From assembly GCA_910588965.1 (NCBI GenBank), contig CAJUSO010000025.1, forward strand, positions 1-45,847: a stretch of DNA of 45,847 bases, written 5' to 3'. Position numbers and translations under genes: made by a program. The notes under the pieces were generated by a model, which was given only the letters and a program-made list of their open reading frames with translations, searched no databases and was not told where the DNA came from. Of this stretch, positions 1-7,183 are shown piece by piece. Within the stretch, counting starts at the first letter, position 1; every line of letters begins with the position of its first letter. The DNA comes from an uncultured Lachnospiraceae bacterium (GTDB lineage Bacteria; Bacillota; Clostridia; Lachnospirales; Lachnospiraceae).

Positions 1-79
1 ACTTTCTTTCCGGCTTGGGAAGGTTTCTGGAAATTTTATTAGAAAAAGATAAAACCTCCCGTTTCATTTGATAAGTATT

Positions 80-174
80 TGATGTAAAATTAACCACAGG
101 GAATCCTCCTTCTTTTTGTTTAGTATGATTTTTTTGTGGTGATTAAATTTTACATCAAAAAGGAATAGGATTCC
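80..174. repeat. AT-rich imperfect inverted repeat in the leftmost non-coding region
   Basis: The arm at 80-98 (TGATGTAAAATTAACCACA) is repeated inverted at 135-157, with a 4-nt indel in the middle of the right arm. A second inverted pair interleaves with it: GGAATCCT at 100-107 and AGGATTCC at 167-174. The loop between the main arms is T-rich. There is no coding potential here and no transposase. It could be a large regulatory or transcript-end hairpin, or a decayed mobile-element end. The function is not known. Confidence 0.5.
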
Positions 175-272
175 TTATATTTTGGGCGTTTTTTGAAAGT
201 TGTTTATAATAAAGCTGAAGGTATTAGGGGTCTGTGGATAAATCTGCGGAAACTCAAGAAGGAAAATGTATC

Positions 273-301
273 TTGCAATTAAAATTTGCATATGCTATAA
301 T
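273..301 (+). promoter_or_regulatory. Sigma-A promoter on the plus strand (TTGCAA-17-TATAAT)
   Basis: TTGCAA at 273-278 and TATAAT at 296-301 are separated by exactly 17 bp. The -10 is extended by an upstream TGC. It is among the best plus-strand promoter matches in the window, yet no gene starts behind it. It probably drives the small transcript that ends at the terminator at 350-385. Confidence 0.6.
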
Positions 302-307
302 GCCATT

Positions 308-393
308 AGGCAAAAAGAGATGCAAAAGTTCCATGTGGACAAAGAACGAAATCCCCGAACCGTGTTCCAGCACAGTCCGGGGATTCTTCTTTA
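308..393 (+). ncRNA. Candidate small non-coding RNA (about 85 nt)
   Basis: A consensus promoter ends at 301 and a long GC-rich hairpin followed by a T-rich run lies at 350-393, so a transcript of roughly 85 nt is expected. A 43-codon reading frame begins at ATG 320, but it lacks a spaced Shine-Dalgarno sequence and runs through the terminator, so it is unlikely to be translated. The 5' part (about 308-349) can form only short stems and would leave an A-rich single-stranded stretch. The RNA family is not recognised. The ends are inferred from promoter and terminator positions. Confidence 0.4.
350..393 (+). terminator. Rho-independent terminator, possibly bidirectional
   Basis: AATCCCCG at 350-357 pairs with CGGGGATT at 378-385. 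The stem continues inwards as ACCGTG against CACAGT with one mismatch around a short loop, and CTTCTTTACTTTT follows. Read on the minus strand the same hairpin is followed by TCGTTCTTTG, so it could also stop transcription from the lactonase operon on the right. Confidence 0.6.
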
Positions 394-470
394 CTTTTAT
401 GGTGGCAAAGCACCCACCAGGCTATTTGTTGCTTTTGCCGTCACCGTCTAACCATTTGATGATGTAGTGG

Positions 471-510
471 CAAGCCTGCAAACCAGAACCTTTGCTGGCC
501 TGCAGGCTTG
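471..510. repeat. Perfect 10-bp stem-loop downstream of the lactonase gene
   Basis: CAAGCCTGCA at 471-480 is perfectly inverted at 501-510. Inside it CCAG at 483-486 pairs with CTGG at 494-497, giving a two-tier hairpin. It lies about 60 bp beyond the lactonase stop codon. There is no T-run on either side, so it is a poor intrinsic terminator. It may be a 3' end processing or mRNA-stabilising structure. Confidence 0.5.
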
Positions 511-573
511 TTTGGCGTTGCTTCTATATCCTGTTGGGCTTACTGCTGCTACTGCTGCCCGTCCTCCTCTCCC

Positions 574-1644
574 TTATGCCGGCTTCTGCCCCACCAGCTT
601 ATGGATACGGATACAGTTGGGCTGGTCAATGAGGATAGGCCTTTTATCCATCAGGAAATATTTATTCTCATAATCCACCTTAAAGGTCGTGATTTCATTC
701 GTATCATGGTTCAGGCTCACAAAATGCTTCCCATCCGGAAAAACCGCAATGGTCTTGGGGTAATCCCCGCTAATGGCTGCCGCGCACATTTTTTCCAGGA
801 AGCCCGTCTCCTGGTTGATGGAATAAATCACCACGGAGTTGACCCCTGCATTGGAGCAGAACAGGTATTTGCCATCCTCGGTGATTTCAATATCGGATGC
901 GCCGCAGTTCCACTTCTCTTCCTCAATCACCGTCGGGATGTTCTGTATCTGCTCAAATACCGGACCTTGGGGGGCGCACTCATAACGGTATACGTCAATG
1001 TCGTTGCTCTCTTCGCACAGGACATAGGCGTAGGAACCGTCCGGGGTAAAGCGCAGCATCCTAGGCGCAGACTTCATATGGCCGCGCAGGATATCTGCAA
1101 TCCGCAGCTTGCCCTTCTCATAATCAATATGGTAAATCTTCACCTGGTCTAAGCCCCCGTCCACTGCGCAGAGGTACTTCTGCCAGGGGGTCAGCTTCAC
1201 GCAGTTCACATGGGGGCGGTAATTGCGTTCTGCAATGCTCCTTCCCATGCCTGTATGGAAAATGCCATCGGAAATCTCCCCGATGCTGCCATCCTCCTGG
1301 AGGCGCATCATGGATACGCGCCCATCATGGTAGCCGCCCACAAACAGATAGCGGTTCTTCTTATCCACATCTACAAAGCATCCCCGCATGCCGCCAATCC
1401 ATTTCTCGTTCATAAATTCCAAATCCCCATTCGGCAGGATTTTAAATGCCGCCACCCCTTCGTCTGCGATGGAATACAGGAACTTCCCATTTGCAGATAC
1501 AGTCAGATGGGAGGGGTTGCTGATGGGCACGACCGTCCGTTCTTTCATACTGCCCTCCTGCACATCTACGTCGTAGATATGGATGCCTAAACTGCTGCCA
1601 TGGGTATAGGTCCCCACATATGCTACATACCTGTCTTCATTCAT
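574..1644 (-). CDS. Lactonase-family beta-propeller protein (6-phosphogluconolactonase-like)
   Basis: This 356-aa protein has the hallmarks of the YbhE/Pgl lactonase family: an opening YVGTYT strand and repeated blade motifs such as HLTVSANGKFLYS, RMLRFTPDGSYAYV and DIEITEDGKYLFCSN. Family members form a seven-bladed propeller. Some hydrolyse 6-phosphogluconolactone and others have unknown sugar-lactone substrates. The start at 1644 is chosen because GGAGG lies 8 nt upstream. That ATG overlaps the stop of the preceding U32 gene by 8 nt, so the two are translationally coupled. It is the last gene of the operon that begins with ireB. There is no signal peptide, so it is cytoplasmic. The substrate is uncertain because many clostridia lack an oxidative pentose phosphate pathway. 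Confidence 0.85.
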   Translation of the reverse strand: MNEDRYVAYVGTYTHGSSLGIHIYDVDVQEGSMKERTVVPISNPSHLTVSANGKFLYSIADEGVAAFKILPNGDLEFMNEKWIGGMRGCFVDVDKKNRYLFVGGYHDGRVSMMRLQEDGSIGEISDGIFHTGMGRSIAERNYRPHVNCVKLTPWQKYLCAVDGGLDQVKIYHIDYEKGKLRIADILRGHMKSAPRMLRFTPDGSYAYVLCEESNDIDVYRYECAPQGPVFEQIQNIPTVIEEEKWNCGASDIEITEDGKYLFCSNAGVNSVVIYSINQETGFLEKMCAAAISGDYPKTIAVFPDGKHFVSLNHDTNEITTFKVDYENKYFLMDKRPILIDQPNCIRIHKLVGQKPA

Positions 1645-2881
1645 TTGCCTGTTCCTCCTTTTGGTTCCTGCGCAAAATATCATATTTTGCCAGCTTCTGT
1701 CCTACATCAACATACAATACCTGCTTGGGATGGGGCGCGGACTCCATCGGGTTCCCTTCTGCATCCCAGATCCCCCTTACCGTCAACGGGATATTCTCCC
1801 CATCCGGCTTCATAGCCTCAATCACTTCCCCAACAGAAAACTTATTCTTCTGCCGTATCTGGTACAATCCATCGTCATTCTCCCCTTCCACCATTCCCAG
1901 ATACGTGGATTCCTTCACATAAGTGCTCTCCCCATAAATCTGCGCCTCCCCATCTGGCTTCCCAAAGAAAAACCCTGTGGTAAAAAGCCGGTAGGTACAT
2001 TGGGCAATCTGTTCCAGATACCAGGGCATATTGGATGCATAAACCTCCCTGGAGATAAAATAGTCGTCAATGGCCTTCCGATAGGTCCTCGCTACCGTAG
2101 CCACATAGAGCGCCGTCTTCATCCTGCCCTCCACCTTAAGGCTGTCAATCCCCGCCTCCACCAGTTCCGGGATATGGCCAATCATGCACAAATCCCTGGA
2201 ATTAAACAGGAACGTACCCCTGTCATTCTCATAGACCGGCAGGTATTCGCCCGGCCTTGTCTCTTCTACCACGGCATACTTCCAACGGCAGGGGTGGGTG
2301 CAGGCTCCCTGGTTTGCATCCCGACCGGTAAAATAATTACTGAGCAGGCAGCGCCCGGAATAAGAAATACACATAGCCCCATGGACAAATGCCTCAATCT
2401 CCATCTCTTCAGGGATAGACTTGCGGATCCCTGCTATCTCTTCTAAGGACAGTTCCCGCGCTGCAACCGCCCGCTTTGCCCCTAAGCCGTGCCAGAACCG
2501 GAACGTCCCATAATTCGAATTGTTCGCTTGGGTGGAAATATGCACCTCAATCTCCGGGCAAACCTCCCGTGCCAGGGTAAAGACCCCCGGATCTGAGATA
2601 ATCAGGGCGTCTGGTTCCAGCGCCTTCAGTTCCGTGAAATATTCCCTGACCCCTTCCAAGTCCTGGTTATGGGCCAAAATATTCGCCGTCACATAGGCCT
2701 TTGCCCCGTGCTTATGGGCAAAAGCAATCCCCTCTGCCATATCTTCCATGGAAAAATTCTTTGCTTTTGCCCGCAGCCCGTAGGCTTCACCGCCAATATA
2801 CACCGCGTCCGCCCCAAACACCACTGCAACCTTCAATGCCTCCAGGTTCCCAGCAGGCACCAACAGCTCCGGTTTTTTCAT
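1637..2881 (-). CDS. trhP: Peptidase U32-family tRNA U34 hydroxylation protein (TrhP/YrrN-YrrO-like)
   Basis: This 414-aa protein opens with ELLVPAGNLEALKVA, the signature start of the U32 family. It carries the family cysteine cluster at C171, C178, C194 and C198, within AMCISYSGRC and GACTHPC, which is thought to bind an Fe-S cluster. Despite the old peptidase name, E. coli YegQ and B. subtilis YrrN/YrrO are known to help form 5-hydroxyuridine at tRNA position 34. The gene directly upstream is the matching methyltransferase TrmR, as in the B. subtilis yrrM-yrrN-yrrO arrangement, which supports this role over the rRNA-modifying RlhA branch. Only one U32 gene is present here, whereas B. subtilis has two side by side. 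The ATG has an AGGGAAAGAG stretch just upstream. Confidence 0.85.
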   Translation of the reverse strand: MKKPELLVPAGNLEALKVAVVFGADAVYIGGEAYGLRAKAKNFSMEDMAEGIAFAHKHGAKAYVTANILAHNQDLEGVREYFTELKALEPDALIISDPGVFTLAREVCPEIEVHISTQANNSNYGTFRFWHGLGAKRAVAARELSLEEIAGIRKSIPEEMEIEAFVHGAMCISYSGRCLLSNYFTGRDANQGACTHPCRWKYAVVEETRPGEYLPVYENDRGTFLFNSRDLCMIGHIPELVEAGIDSLKVEGRMKTALYVATVARTYRKAIDDYFISREVYASNMPWYLEQIAQCTYRLFTTGFFFGKPDGEAQIYGESTYVKESTYLGMVEGENDDGLYQIRQKNKFSVGEVIEAMKPDGENIPLTVRGIWDAEGNPMESAPHPKQVLYVDVGQKLAKYDILRRNQKEEQANE

Positions 2882-2914
2882 GCTCTTTCCCTCTCTTTCC
2901 CTGCCGCCTAACGC

Positions 2915-3568
2915 CTATGGATGGGCGCCGCCCTTTACGCTGACTGTCACCCCATCCCCGACGGGCAGCACCGAGGTGACCAAAGCCGCATCGTGGGTCA
3001 ATGCATACAGATACTCCCGCATCCGCTTATGGATGGTACGGTCCCGCCTGCCCACGGCAAAGCGCGATTCAATCACCGCCCCATCCTGGAGGACATTGTC
3101 TGATACCAGCATCCCGCCGGGGTTCAGAAGACGCATCACCTCTGGCAGGAAATAAATATACTGCGCCTTTGCCGCATCCATAAAGATAAAATCAAACGGG
3201 ACCTGCAGCCCTTTCATTACTTGGGCGGCATCCCCCTCCAACAATTCTATTACATGTTCCTTCCCCGCACGCCGGAAATTCTGCCTGGCAATGGGAATCC
3301 GTTTCCCAAAATTCTCTATGGTAGCAACCGTGCATGCCACAGGATTGTATTGCTCCATGAAAAGCGCCGAAAACCCCACTGCCGCGCCTACCTCCAAAAT
3401 GCGTTTGGGACAGCTCATTGCCAGCAAAAGCTTCAGGAGCCCCTGGGTCTCCTTACGGATTACCGGCACATGGGCACACCGTGCCTCAGCCTCTATTTCA
3501 GACAGGAGGGGCGTATTTTCCTGCCCCAGGGAATTGATAAAAGTCATGAAACGCTCATCCACTATCAT
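2915..3568 (-). CDS. trmR: tRNA 5-hydroxyuridine methyltransferase (O-methyltransferase family 3)
   Basis: This 217-aa SAM-dependent methyltransferase has the family-3 O-methyltransferase layout: SAM motif ILEVGAAVGFSA, then the metal-binding acidic sites in FIFMDAAKAQY and VSDNVLQDG, and a C-terminal strand PVGDGVTVSVK. B. subtilis TrmR (YrrM) methylates ho5U34 to mo5U34 in tRNA. The location between an MltG-like gene and a U32 gene matches the yrrL-yrrM-yrrN order of Bacillus, which makes TrmR the best assignment. Its ATG overlaps the stop of the upstream gene by 4 nt (ATGA). A catechol-type O-methyltransferase role is the alternative if context is ignored. Confidence 0.85.
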   Translation of the reverse strand: MIVDERFMTFINSLGQENTPLLSEIEAEARCAHVPVIRKETQGLLKLLLAMSCPKRILEVGAAVGFSALFMEQYNPVACTVATIENFGKRIPIARQNFRRAGKEHVIELLEGDAAQVMKGLQVPFDFIFMDAAKAQYIYFLPEVMRLLNPGGMLVSDNVLQDGAVIESRFAVGRRDRTIHKRMREYLYALTHDAALVTSVLPVGDGVTVSVKGGAHP

Positions 3569-3948
3569 TCTTCTGTATCCTCCGCCCCTTCCCCGGCCAG
3601 CAGGCGGATGATTTCCCCTGCGGTTTGGGACGTATTCAGGGTGTACGTGCCGGCCTTTACCTTATCTGCATAGGCAGAAAGGCCAAACTGAATGGCAAAC
3701 AGGAACCCATTGTCCACCAGCCTCTTTTCCTCTAACATGCTGCCTAACTCTATCCCAGACATATCCTTTTCCACCCGCACTGCCACATCCCTCCCTGGGG
3801 AAGCCTCCATGGCAGGTTCTGTAAATATCCGGTAGCCCAATCCATAAGCAACTTCCCCAGCCTTTAGGAGCACAAACAGGATTAGCACCATAACCAGGAC
3901 ATTCAGGGAACTGCTTAGTATGTTGAGGGCTATCTTGCTGTCTTTCAT
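3565..3948 (-). CDS. Short MltG/YceG-like membrane protein lacking the catalytic domain
   Basis: The protein is 127 aa, far shorter than the roughly 340 aa or more of MltG endolytic transglycosylases. It has one N-terminal membrane segment (about residues 10-30) and then a module like the LysM-like N-terminal part of MltG (VRVEKDMSGIELGSMLEEKRLVDNGFLFAIQ, then GTYTLNTSQTAGEIIRLL). The catalytic YceG domain that should follow is absent; the stop codon overlaps trmR. The start at 3948 is set by GGAGGAGGG 5 nt upstream. The position before trmR corresponds to the mltG homologue yrrL in Bacillus. It may be a reduced regulatory or scaffold form of MltG. The module match is by eye, so the family call is moderate. 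Confidence 0.7.
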   Translation of the reverse strand: MKDSKIALNILSSSLNVLVMVLILFVLLKAGEVAYGLGYRIFTEPAMEASPGRDVAVRVEKDMSGIELGSMLEEKRLVDNGFLFAIQFGLSAYADKVKAGTYTLNTSQTAGEIIRLLAGEGAEDTEE

Positions 3949-3988
3949 AGCATCCCTCCTCCGATGCAGCGCTTCCTGCCCGTATCGC

Positions 3989-4333
3989 TTAGTAAAGCTC
4001 GAAGCCCAGGTCAAAGTCCATTTCTACCATTAGGCTGTAGTTGATATGCTGCACAATCCGGCAGATGGCAAGTTCGGCAGCCAGGTACTCATTTACATAC
4101 GGCTCTGCCCGCAAAGGGGCGAATTCCTGTTCCAGGCGGTCCACCTCCGTGAACAGATCCACATCCTTGCGCTTCTGCAGCTCAAAATTCCTCCTGCGGA
4201 ACTCGTTGACCGCCCGCTCCTTGCCCGGGTCTTGGTGTATCAGCTCCTGCAGCCTCCGGTACTCCTTATACTCCTCGCTTTCCCGCACAGTGCTTACCAA
4301 GTTTTTCAAAATTTCTTCCAACTGACCGTCCAT
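3989..4333 (-). CDS. YlbF/YmcA-family regulator
   Basis: This 114-aa, almost all-helical protein has the length and charged pattern of the YlbF (Com_YlbF) family (SEEYKEYRRLQELIHQDPG, then FRRRNFELQ). In B. subtilis YlbF, YmcA and YaaT form the RicAFT complex, which steers RNase Y-dependent mRNA maturation and affects competence, sporulation and biofilm formation. The gene follows the RNase J gene with only 13 bp between them, and its GGGGAGG ribosome site overlaps the RNase J stop region. That places an RNA-decay accessory family next to a ribonuclease. Which nuclease it serves here is inference. Confidence 0.8.
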   Translation of the reverse strand: MDGQLEEILKNLVSTVRESEEYKEYRRLQELIHQDPGKERAVNEFRRRNFELQKRKDVDLFTEVDRLEQEFAPLRAEPYVNEYLAAELAICRIVQHINYSLMVEMDFDLGFELY

Positions 4334-4346
4334 ACATTACCTCCCC

Positions 4347-6011
4347 TTATACCTCCATGATAATCGGCATAATCATAGGCCTTCTCTTGGTCTTCCTCCA
4401 GACAAATTCCCCCAGTTCATCCTTAATCTCTGTCTTAATCCTGCCCCAATCCGTAATACGCTTTTCCATACAATAGCCCATGGTCTCATCCAAAAGCTTC
4501 CTGGCCTCGTCCATCAGGCTCTCAGACCCGCGGACGTAGACAAAGCCGCGGCTTACGATATCCGGCCCTGCCAATACCTGGCCGCTGCCGGATTCCAGCG
4601 TCATGACCACAATGATAATCCCATCCTCAGCCAGATGCTGCCTGTCCCTCAATACAATATTCCCCACATCGCCTACGCCAAGGCCATCCACCAGGATGTC
4701 ACCAACCGGCACCTGCCCGGCCACCTGGGCGCCTTCGCTGTCCAATTCCAGCACATCCCCAGAGGAAAGGATGAAAATATGCTCCTTGTCGTAACCCAGT
4801 TCCTGGGCTATGGTCGCATGGGCGCGCAGGTGTTTGTACTCCCCATGGACCGGAATGGCGTATTTGGGCTTCACCAGGGAATAAATCAGCTTGATTTCCT
4901 CCCTGCAGGCATGCCCGGACACATGCGCGTCCTGGAAGATAACCTCCGCCCCTTTGCGGAACAGCTCATTAATCACATTAGAAACTGCCTTCTCATTCCC
5001 TGGGATGGGGTTGGAGCTGAAAATAATCGTATCATAGGGCTGGATAGTCACTTTCTTGTGGATGTTGGCGGCCATCCGGGACAGCGCCGCCATGGATTCC
5101 CCCTGGCTCCCAGTGGTAATCAGCACGGTCTGCTCATAGGGATAATTTTTCAGCTGCTCGATATCAATCAGTGTATTCTCCGGTATCTGCAAATACCCCA
5201 GTTCCGTAGCGGTGGCAATGATATTTACCATGCTGCGCCCTTCCACCACTACCTTGCGCCCAAATTTGCAGGCAGAATTAATAATCTGCTGCACCCTGTC
5301 CACATTGGAAGCAAAGGTGGCAATGATAATCCTGGTATTGGGGTGGTCCGCAAAAATATTGTCGAACGTCTTCCCTACCGTACGCTCTGAATTGGTAAAG
5401 CCTGGGCGCTCCGCATTGGTGCTGTCGCACATCAGCGCCAATACCCCCCGCTTCCCAATCTCCCCAAACCGCTGCAGGTCTATGGCGTCCCCAAAGACCG
5501 GCGTATAGTCCACCTTAAAGTCCCCGGTATGCACAATCGTCCCTGCCGGTGAGTAAATTGCCAGCGCCGCTGCATCCTGGATACTGTGGTTGGTACGGAT
5601 AAACTCCACACGGAAACAGCCCAGGTTGATATGCTGGCCGTACTTCACCACTTTCCGCTTCACCTTGGTAAGCATGTTGTGCTCCCGGAGCTTGTTGTCA
5701 ATAATGCCAATCGTCAGCTTGGTGGCGTAAATGGGCACATTGATGTCACGCATCACATAGGGGATAGCCCCGATATGGTCCTCATGGCCATGGGTAATGA
5801 AAAAGCCCTTTACCTTCTCAATGTTATTCCTCAGGTAAGTAATATCCGGAATAACCAGGTCAATGCCCAGCATATCGTCCTCTGGGAAGGACAGCCCGCA
5901 GTCCACCACAATAATACTGTCTTCATATTCAAAGGCAGTAATGTTCATTCCAATCTGCTCTAACCCTCCCAGCGGAATGATTTTCAATTTTGAGTTTTTT
6001 TCTTTCTTCAA
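4347..6011 (-). CDS. rnj: Ribonuclease J
   Basis: This 554-aa protein is a beta-CASP metallo-beta-lactamase nuclease. The N-terminal part carries PLGGLEQIGMN, VDCGLSFP and the zinc motif THGHEDHIGA. The beta-CASP part has CDSTNAERPG, TTGSQGE and VSGHACREE, followed by PVHGEYKHL. RNase J combines 5'-3' exonuclease and endonuclease activity in mRNA decay and rRNA maturation. A TTG start at 6011 is preferred over the ATG at 6029, because AGGAGG sits 6 nt before the TTG while the ATG has no usable ribosome site. The gene lies inside the operon led by ireB and is followed by a YlbF-family gene. Confidence 0.95.
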   Translation of the reverse strand: MKKEKNSKLKIIPLGGLEQIGMNITAFEYEDSIIVVDCGLSFPEDDMLGIDLVIPDITYLRNNIEKVKGFFITHGHEDHIGAIPYVMRDINVPIYATKLTIGIIDNKLREHNMLTKVKRKVVKYGQHINLGCFRVEFIRTNHSIQDAAALAIYSPAGTIVHTGDFKVDYTPVFGDAIDLQRFGEIGKRGVLALMCDSTNAERPGFTNSERTVGKTFDNIFADHPNTRIIIATFASNVDRVQQIINSACKFGRKVVVEGRSMVNIIATATELGYLQIPENTLIDIEQLKNYPYEQTVLITTGSQGESMAALSRMAANIHKKVTIQPYDTIIFSSNPIPGNEKAVSNVINELFRKGAEVIFQDAHVSGHACREEIKLIYSLVKPKYAIPVHGEYKHLRAHATIAQELGYDKEHIFILSSGDVLELDSEGAQVAGQVPVGDILVDGLGVGDVGNIVLRDRQHLAEDGIIIVVMTLESGSGQVLAGPDIVSRGFVYVRGSESLMDEARKLLDETMGYCMEKRITDWGRIKTEIKDELGEFVWRKTKRRPMIMPIIMEV

Positions 6012-6082
6012 ATCGCACCTCCTAATCATGGCAACCGCCCTTCCGTCCCCGCTCCATTGCGGGCGCCTGCCTTTTTCCTTTC

Positions 6083-6343
6083 TTACATGGCAAAATCCAC
6101 GTCGTCTAAAATCTCTTCAAATATCCTGGAAAGATATTCCAGCTCTTCCTCCGATTCTACCATCTCATACATGGAATCCCCGCTGTCCCCCTGGGATACC
6201 TCTTTCAAAATAAATGCATCGCAGTCGCCTTCTTCTTCCTCTGCCACCAAAAGGTAGTCCGCACCATTAATCTTTGTCTGCTCTATCACAAATACTTCCA
6301 TAGCCTCCCCATTCCCGGGAGACTGAAATACCACTTTTTCCAT
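6083..6343 (-). CDS. DUF1292-family small acidic protein
   Basis: This 86-aa strongly acidic protein starts MEKVVFQSPGNGEAMEVFVI and contains the DUF1292 core (INGADYLLVAEEEEGDCDAFILKEV), ending in an acidic tail. It corresponds to B. subtilis YrzB, which likewise follows ireB-type and ruvX genes; its function is unknown. The start at 6343 was chosen over a longer in-frame reading because the longer version only shadows ruvX in another frame. The ribosome site is modest: GAGAGG abuts the ATG and AAAGGA lies further upstream. Translation is probably coupled to ruvX, which ends 8 bp upstream. Confidence 0.8.
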   Translation of the reverse strand: MEKVVFQSPGNGEAMEVFVIEQTKINGADYLLVAEEEEGDCDAFILKEVSQGDSGDSMYEMVESEEELEYLSRIFEEILDDVDFAM

Positions 6344-6351
6344 CCTCTCAA

Positions 6352-6810
6352 TTATTCCTTTCCCTGCCTCTTGCAATCCTGCCCTGCTTGGAACGCAAGG
6401 GAATCCAGATACCCTTGCAGGATCAGCACAGCCGCAATCCGGTCCAAATGGGCTTTCCGGTCCTTCCTGGGCACGCCGCCCTCTTCCAGGCTCCTGTCCG
6501 CCGCCACTGTCGTCAGGCGCTCGTCCCACAGCACCACCGGGAGGCCGCACCTCTTCTCCAGCATCTCTTGGAATTCCAGGGTCCTCCCACAGCGTTCCCC
6601 TTCCGTATTGTTCATATTCTTTGGGAACCCCAGCACAATTTTCCCTACTTGGTACTCCTCCGCCAAAACCTGTATCCTGGCCAATGTCTGGCGGAGCTTC
6701 CCTGGCGATTTCCTAACAATTGTCTCAATTCCCTGGGCAGTCACCAACAAGGCATCGCTGATTGCAACGCCTACTGTCTTAGATCCAAAATCCAGGCCCA
6801 TTATCCGCAT
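6352..6810 (-). CDS. ruvX: RuvX/YqgF RNase H-fold nuclease
   Basis: This 152-aa protein has the YqgF signature throughout: MGLDFGSKTVGVAISD with the first catalytic Asp, IVLGFPKNMNNTEG, and LWDERLTTVAADRSL. YqgF was first called a putative Holliday junction resolvase. In E. coli it is essential and linked to pre-16S rRNA 5'-end processing. The company of RNase J and tRNA modification genes here fits an RNA role. AGGAGG lies 5 nt before the ATG at 6810 and overlaps the end of ireB. Confidence 0.93.
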   Translation of the reverse strand: MRIMGLDFGSKTVGVAISDALLVTAQGIETIVRKSPGKLRQTLARIQVLAEEYQVGKIVLGFPKNMNNTEGERCGRTLEFQEMLEKRCGLPVVLWDERLTTVAADRSLEEGGVPRKDRKAHLDRIAAVLILQGYLDSLAFQAGQDCKRQGKE

Positions 6811-6819
6811 ATGCGCCTC

Positions 6820-7083
6820 CTATTCCCAGGCATTATTCTTGATATACTGGCGTAAGATCTCCTCCACCAGCTCGTCCCGCTCCACCTTCATAATCAGGCT
6901 CCTGGCATTGTTATGGCTGGTGACATAGGTCGGGTCGCCGGACATAATATAGCCTACAATCTGGTTCACCGGATTATAGCCCTTCTCCCGCAAAGCGCCA
7001 TATACCACTTCCAGCACATCGTCTACCTTTATCTGCTGCTCCTTTTCTACTTTGAAATATTGAGTGTTTTTCTTATCCTGCAT
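6820..7083 (-). CDS. ireB: IreB-family regulatory phosphoprotein
   Basis: This 87-aa protein matches the IreB (DUF965) family across its length, including VDDVLEVVYGALREKGYNPV and the strongly conserved QIVGYIMSGDPTYVTSHNNA. In Enterococcus faecalis IreB is phosphorylated by the PASTA kinase IreK and holds down cephalosporin resistance. It is the first gene of the operon and is followed by ruvX with 9 bp between. That order is conserved in Bacilli and Clostridia. A promoter lies 50-80 bp upstream. The ribosome site is a weak AAGGG about 9 nt before the ATG. Confidence 0.93.
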   Translation of the reverse strand: MQDKKNTQYFKVEKEQQIKVDDVLEVVYGALREKGYNPVNQIVGYIMSGDPTYVTSHNNARSLIMKVERDELVEEILRQYIKNNAWE

Positions 7084-7137
7084 TTTTTCACGCCCTTATT
7101 TTCTGCTCTTTCGTTCCTACAAAGATTCCTTCTATCT

Positions 7138-7166
7138 ATTCTAATATAAATGCCCTAAAAATTCAA
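7138..7166 (-). promoter_or_regulatory. Sigma-A promoter of the ireB operon
   Basis: On the minus strand TTGAAT (7161-7166) and TAGAAT (7138-7143) are separated by exactly 17 bp. It is the only good promoter upstream of ireB and probably drives all nine genes down to the lactonase gene. It starts only 18 bp beyond the stop of the C39-like protease gene, and I see no terminator between them, so some read-through is possible. Confidence 0.65.
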
Positions 7167-7183
7167 TCTATATTTTTTATTTC

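Noticed and set aside
234..467. Two overlapping plus-strand reading frames at the left end
   Set aside because: Both run through the promoter and the strong terminator hairpin, and neither has a usable ribosome site.
6012..6029. ATG start for RNase J at 6029
   Set aside because: The AGGAGG ribosome site lies inside this extension and serves the TTG at 6011; no site precedes the ATG.
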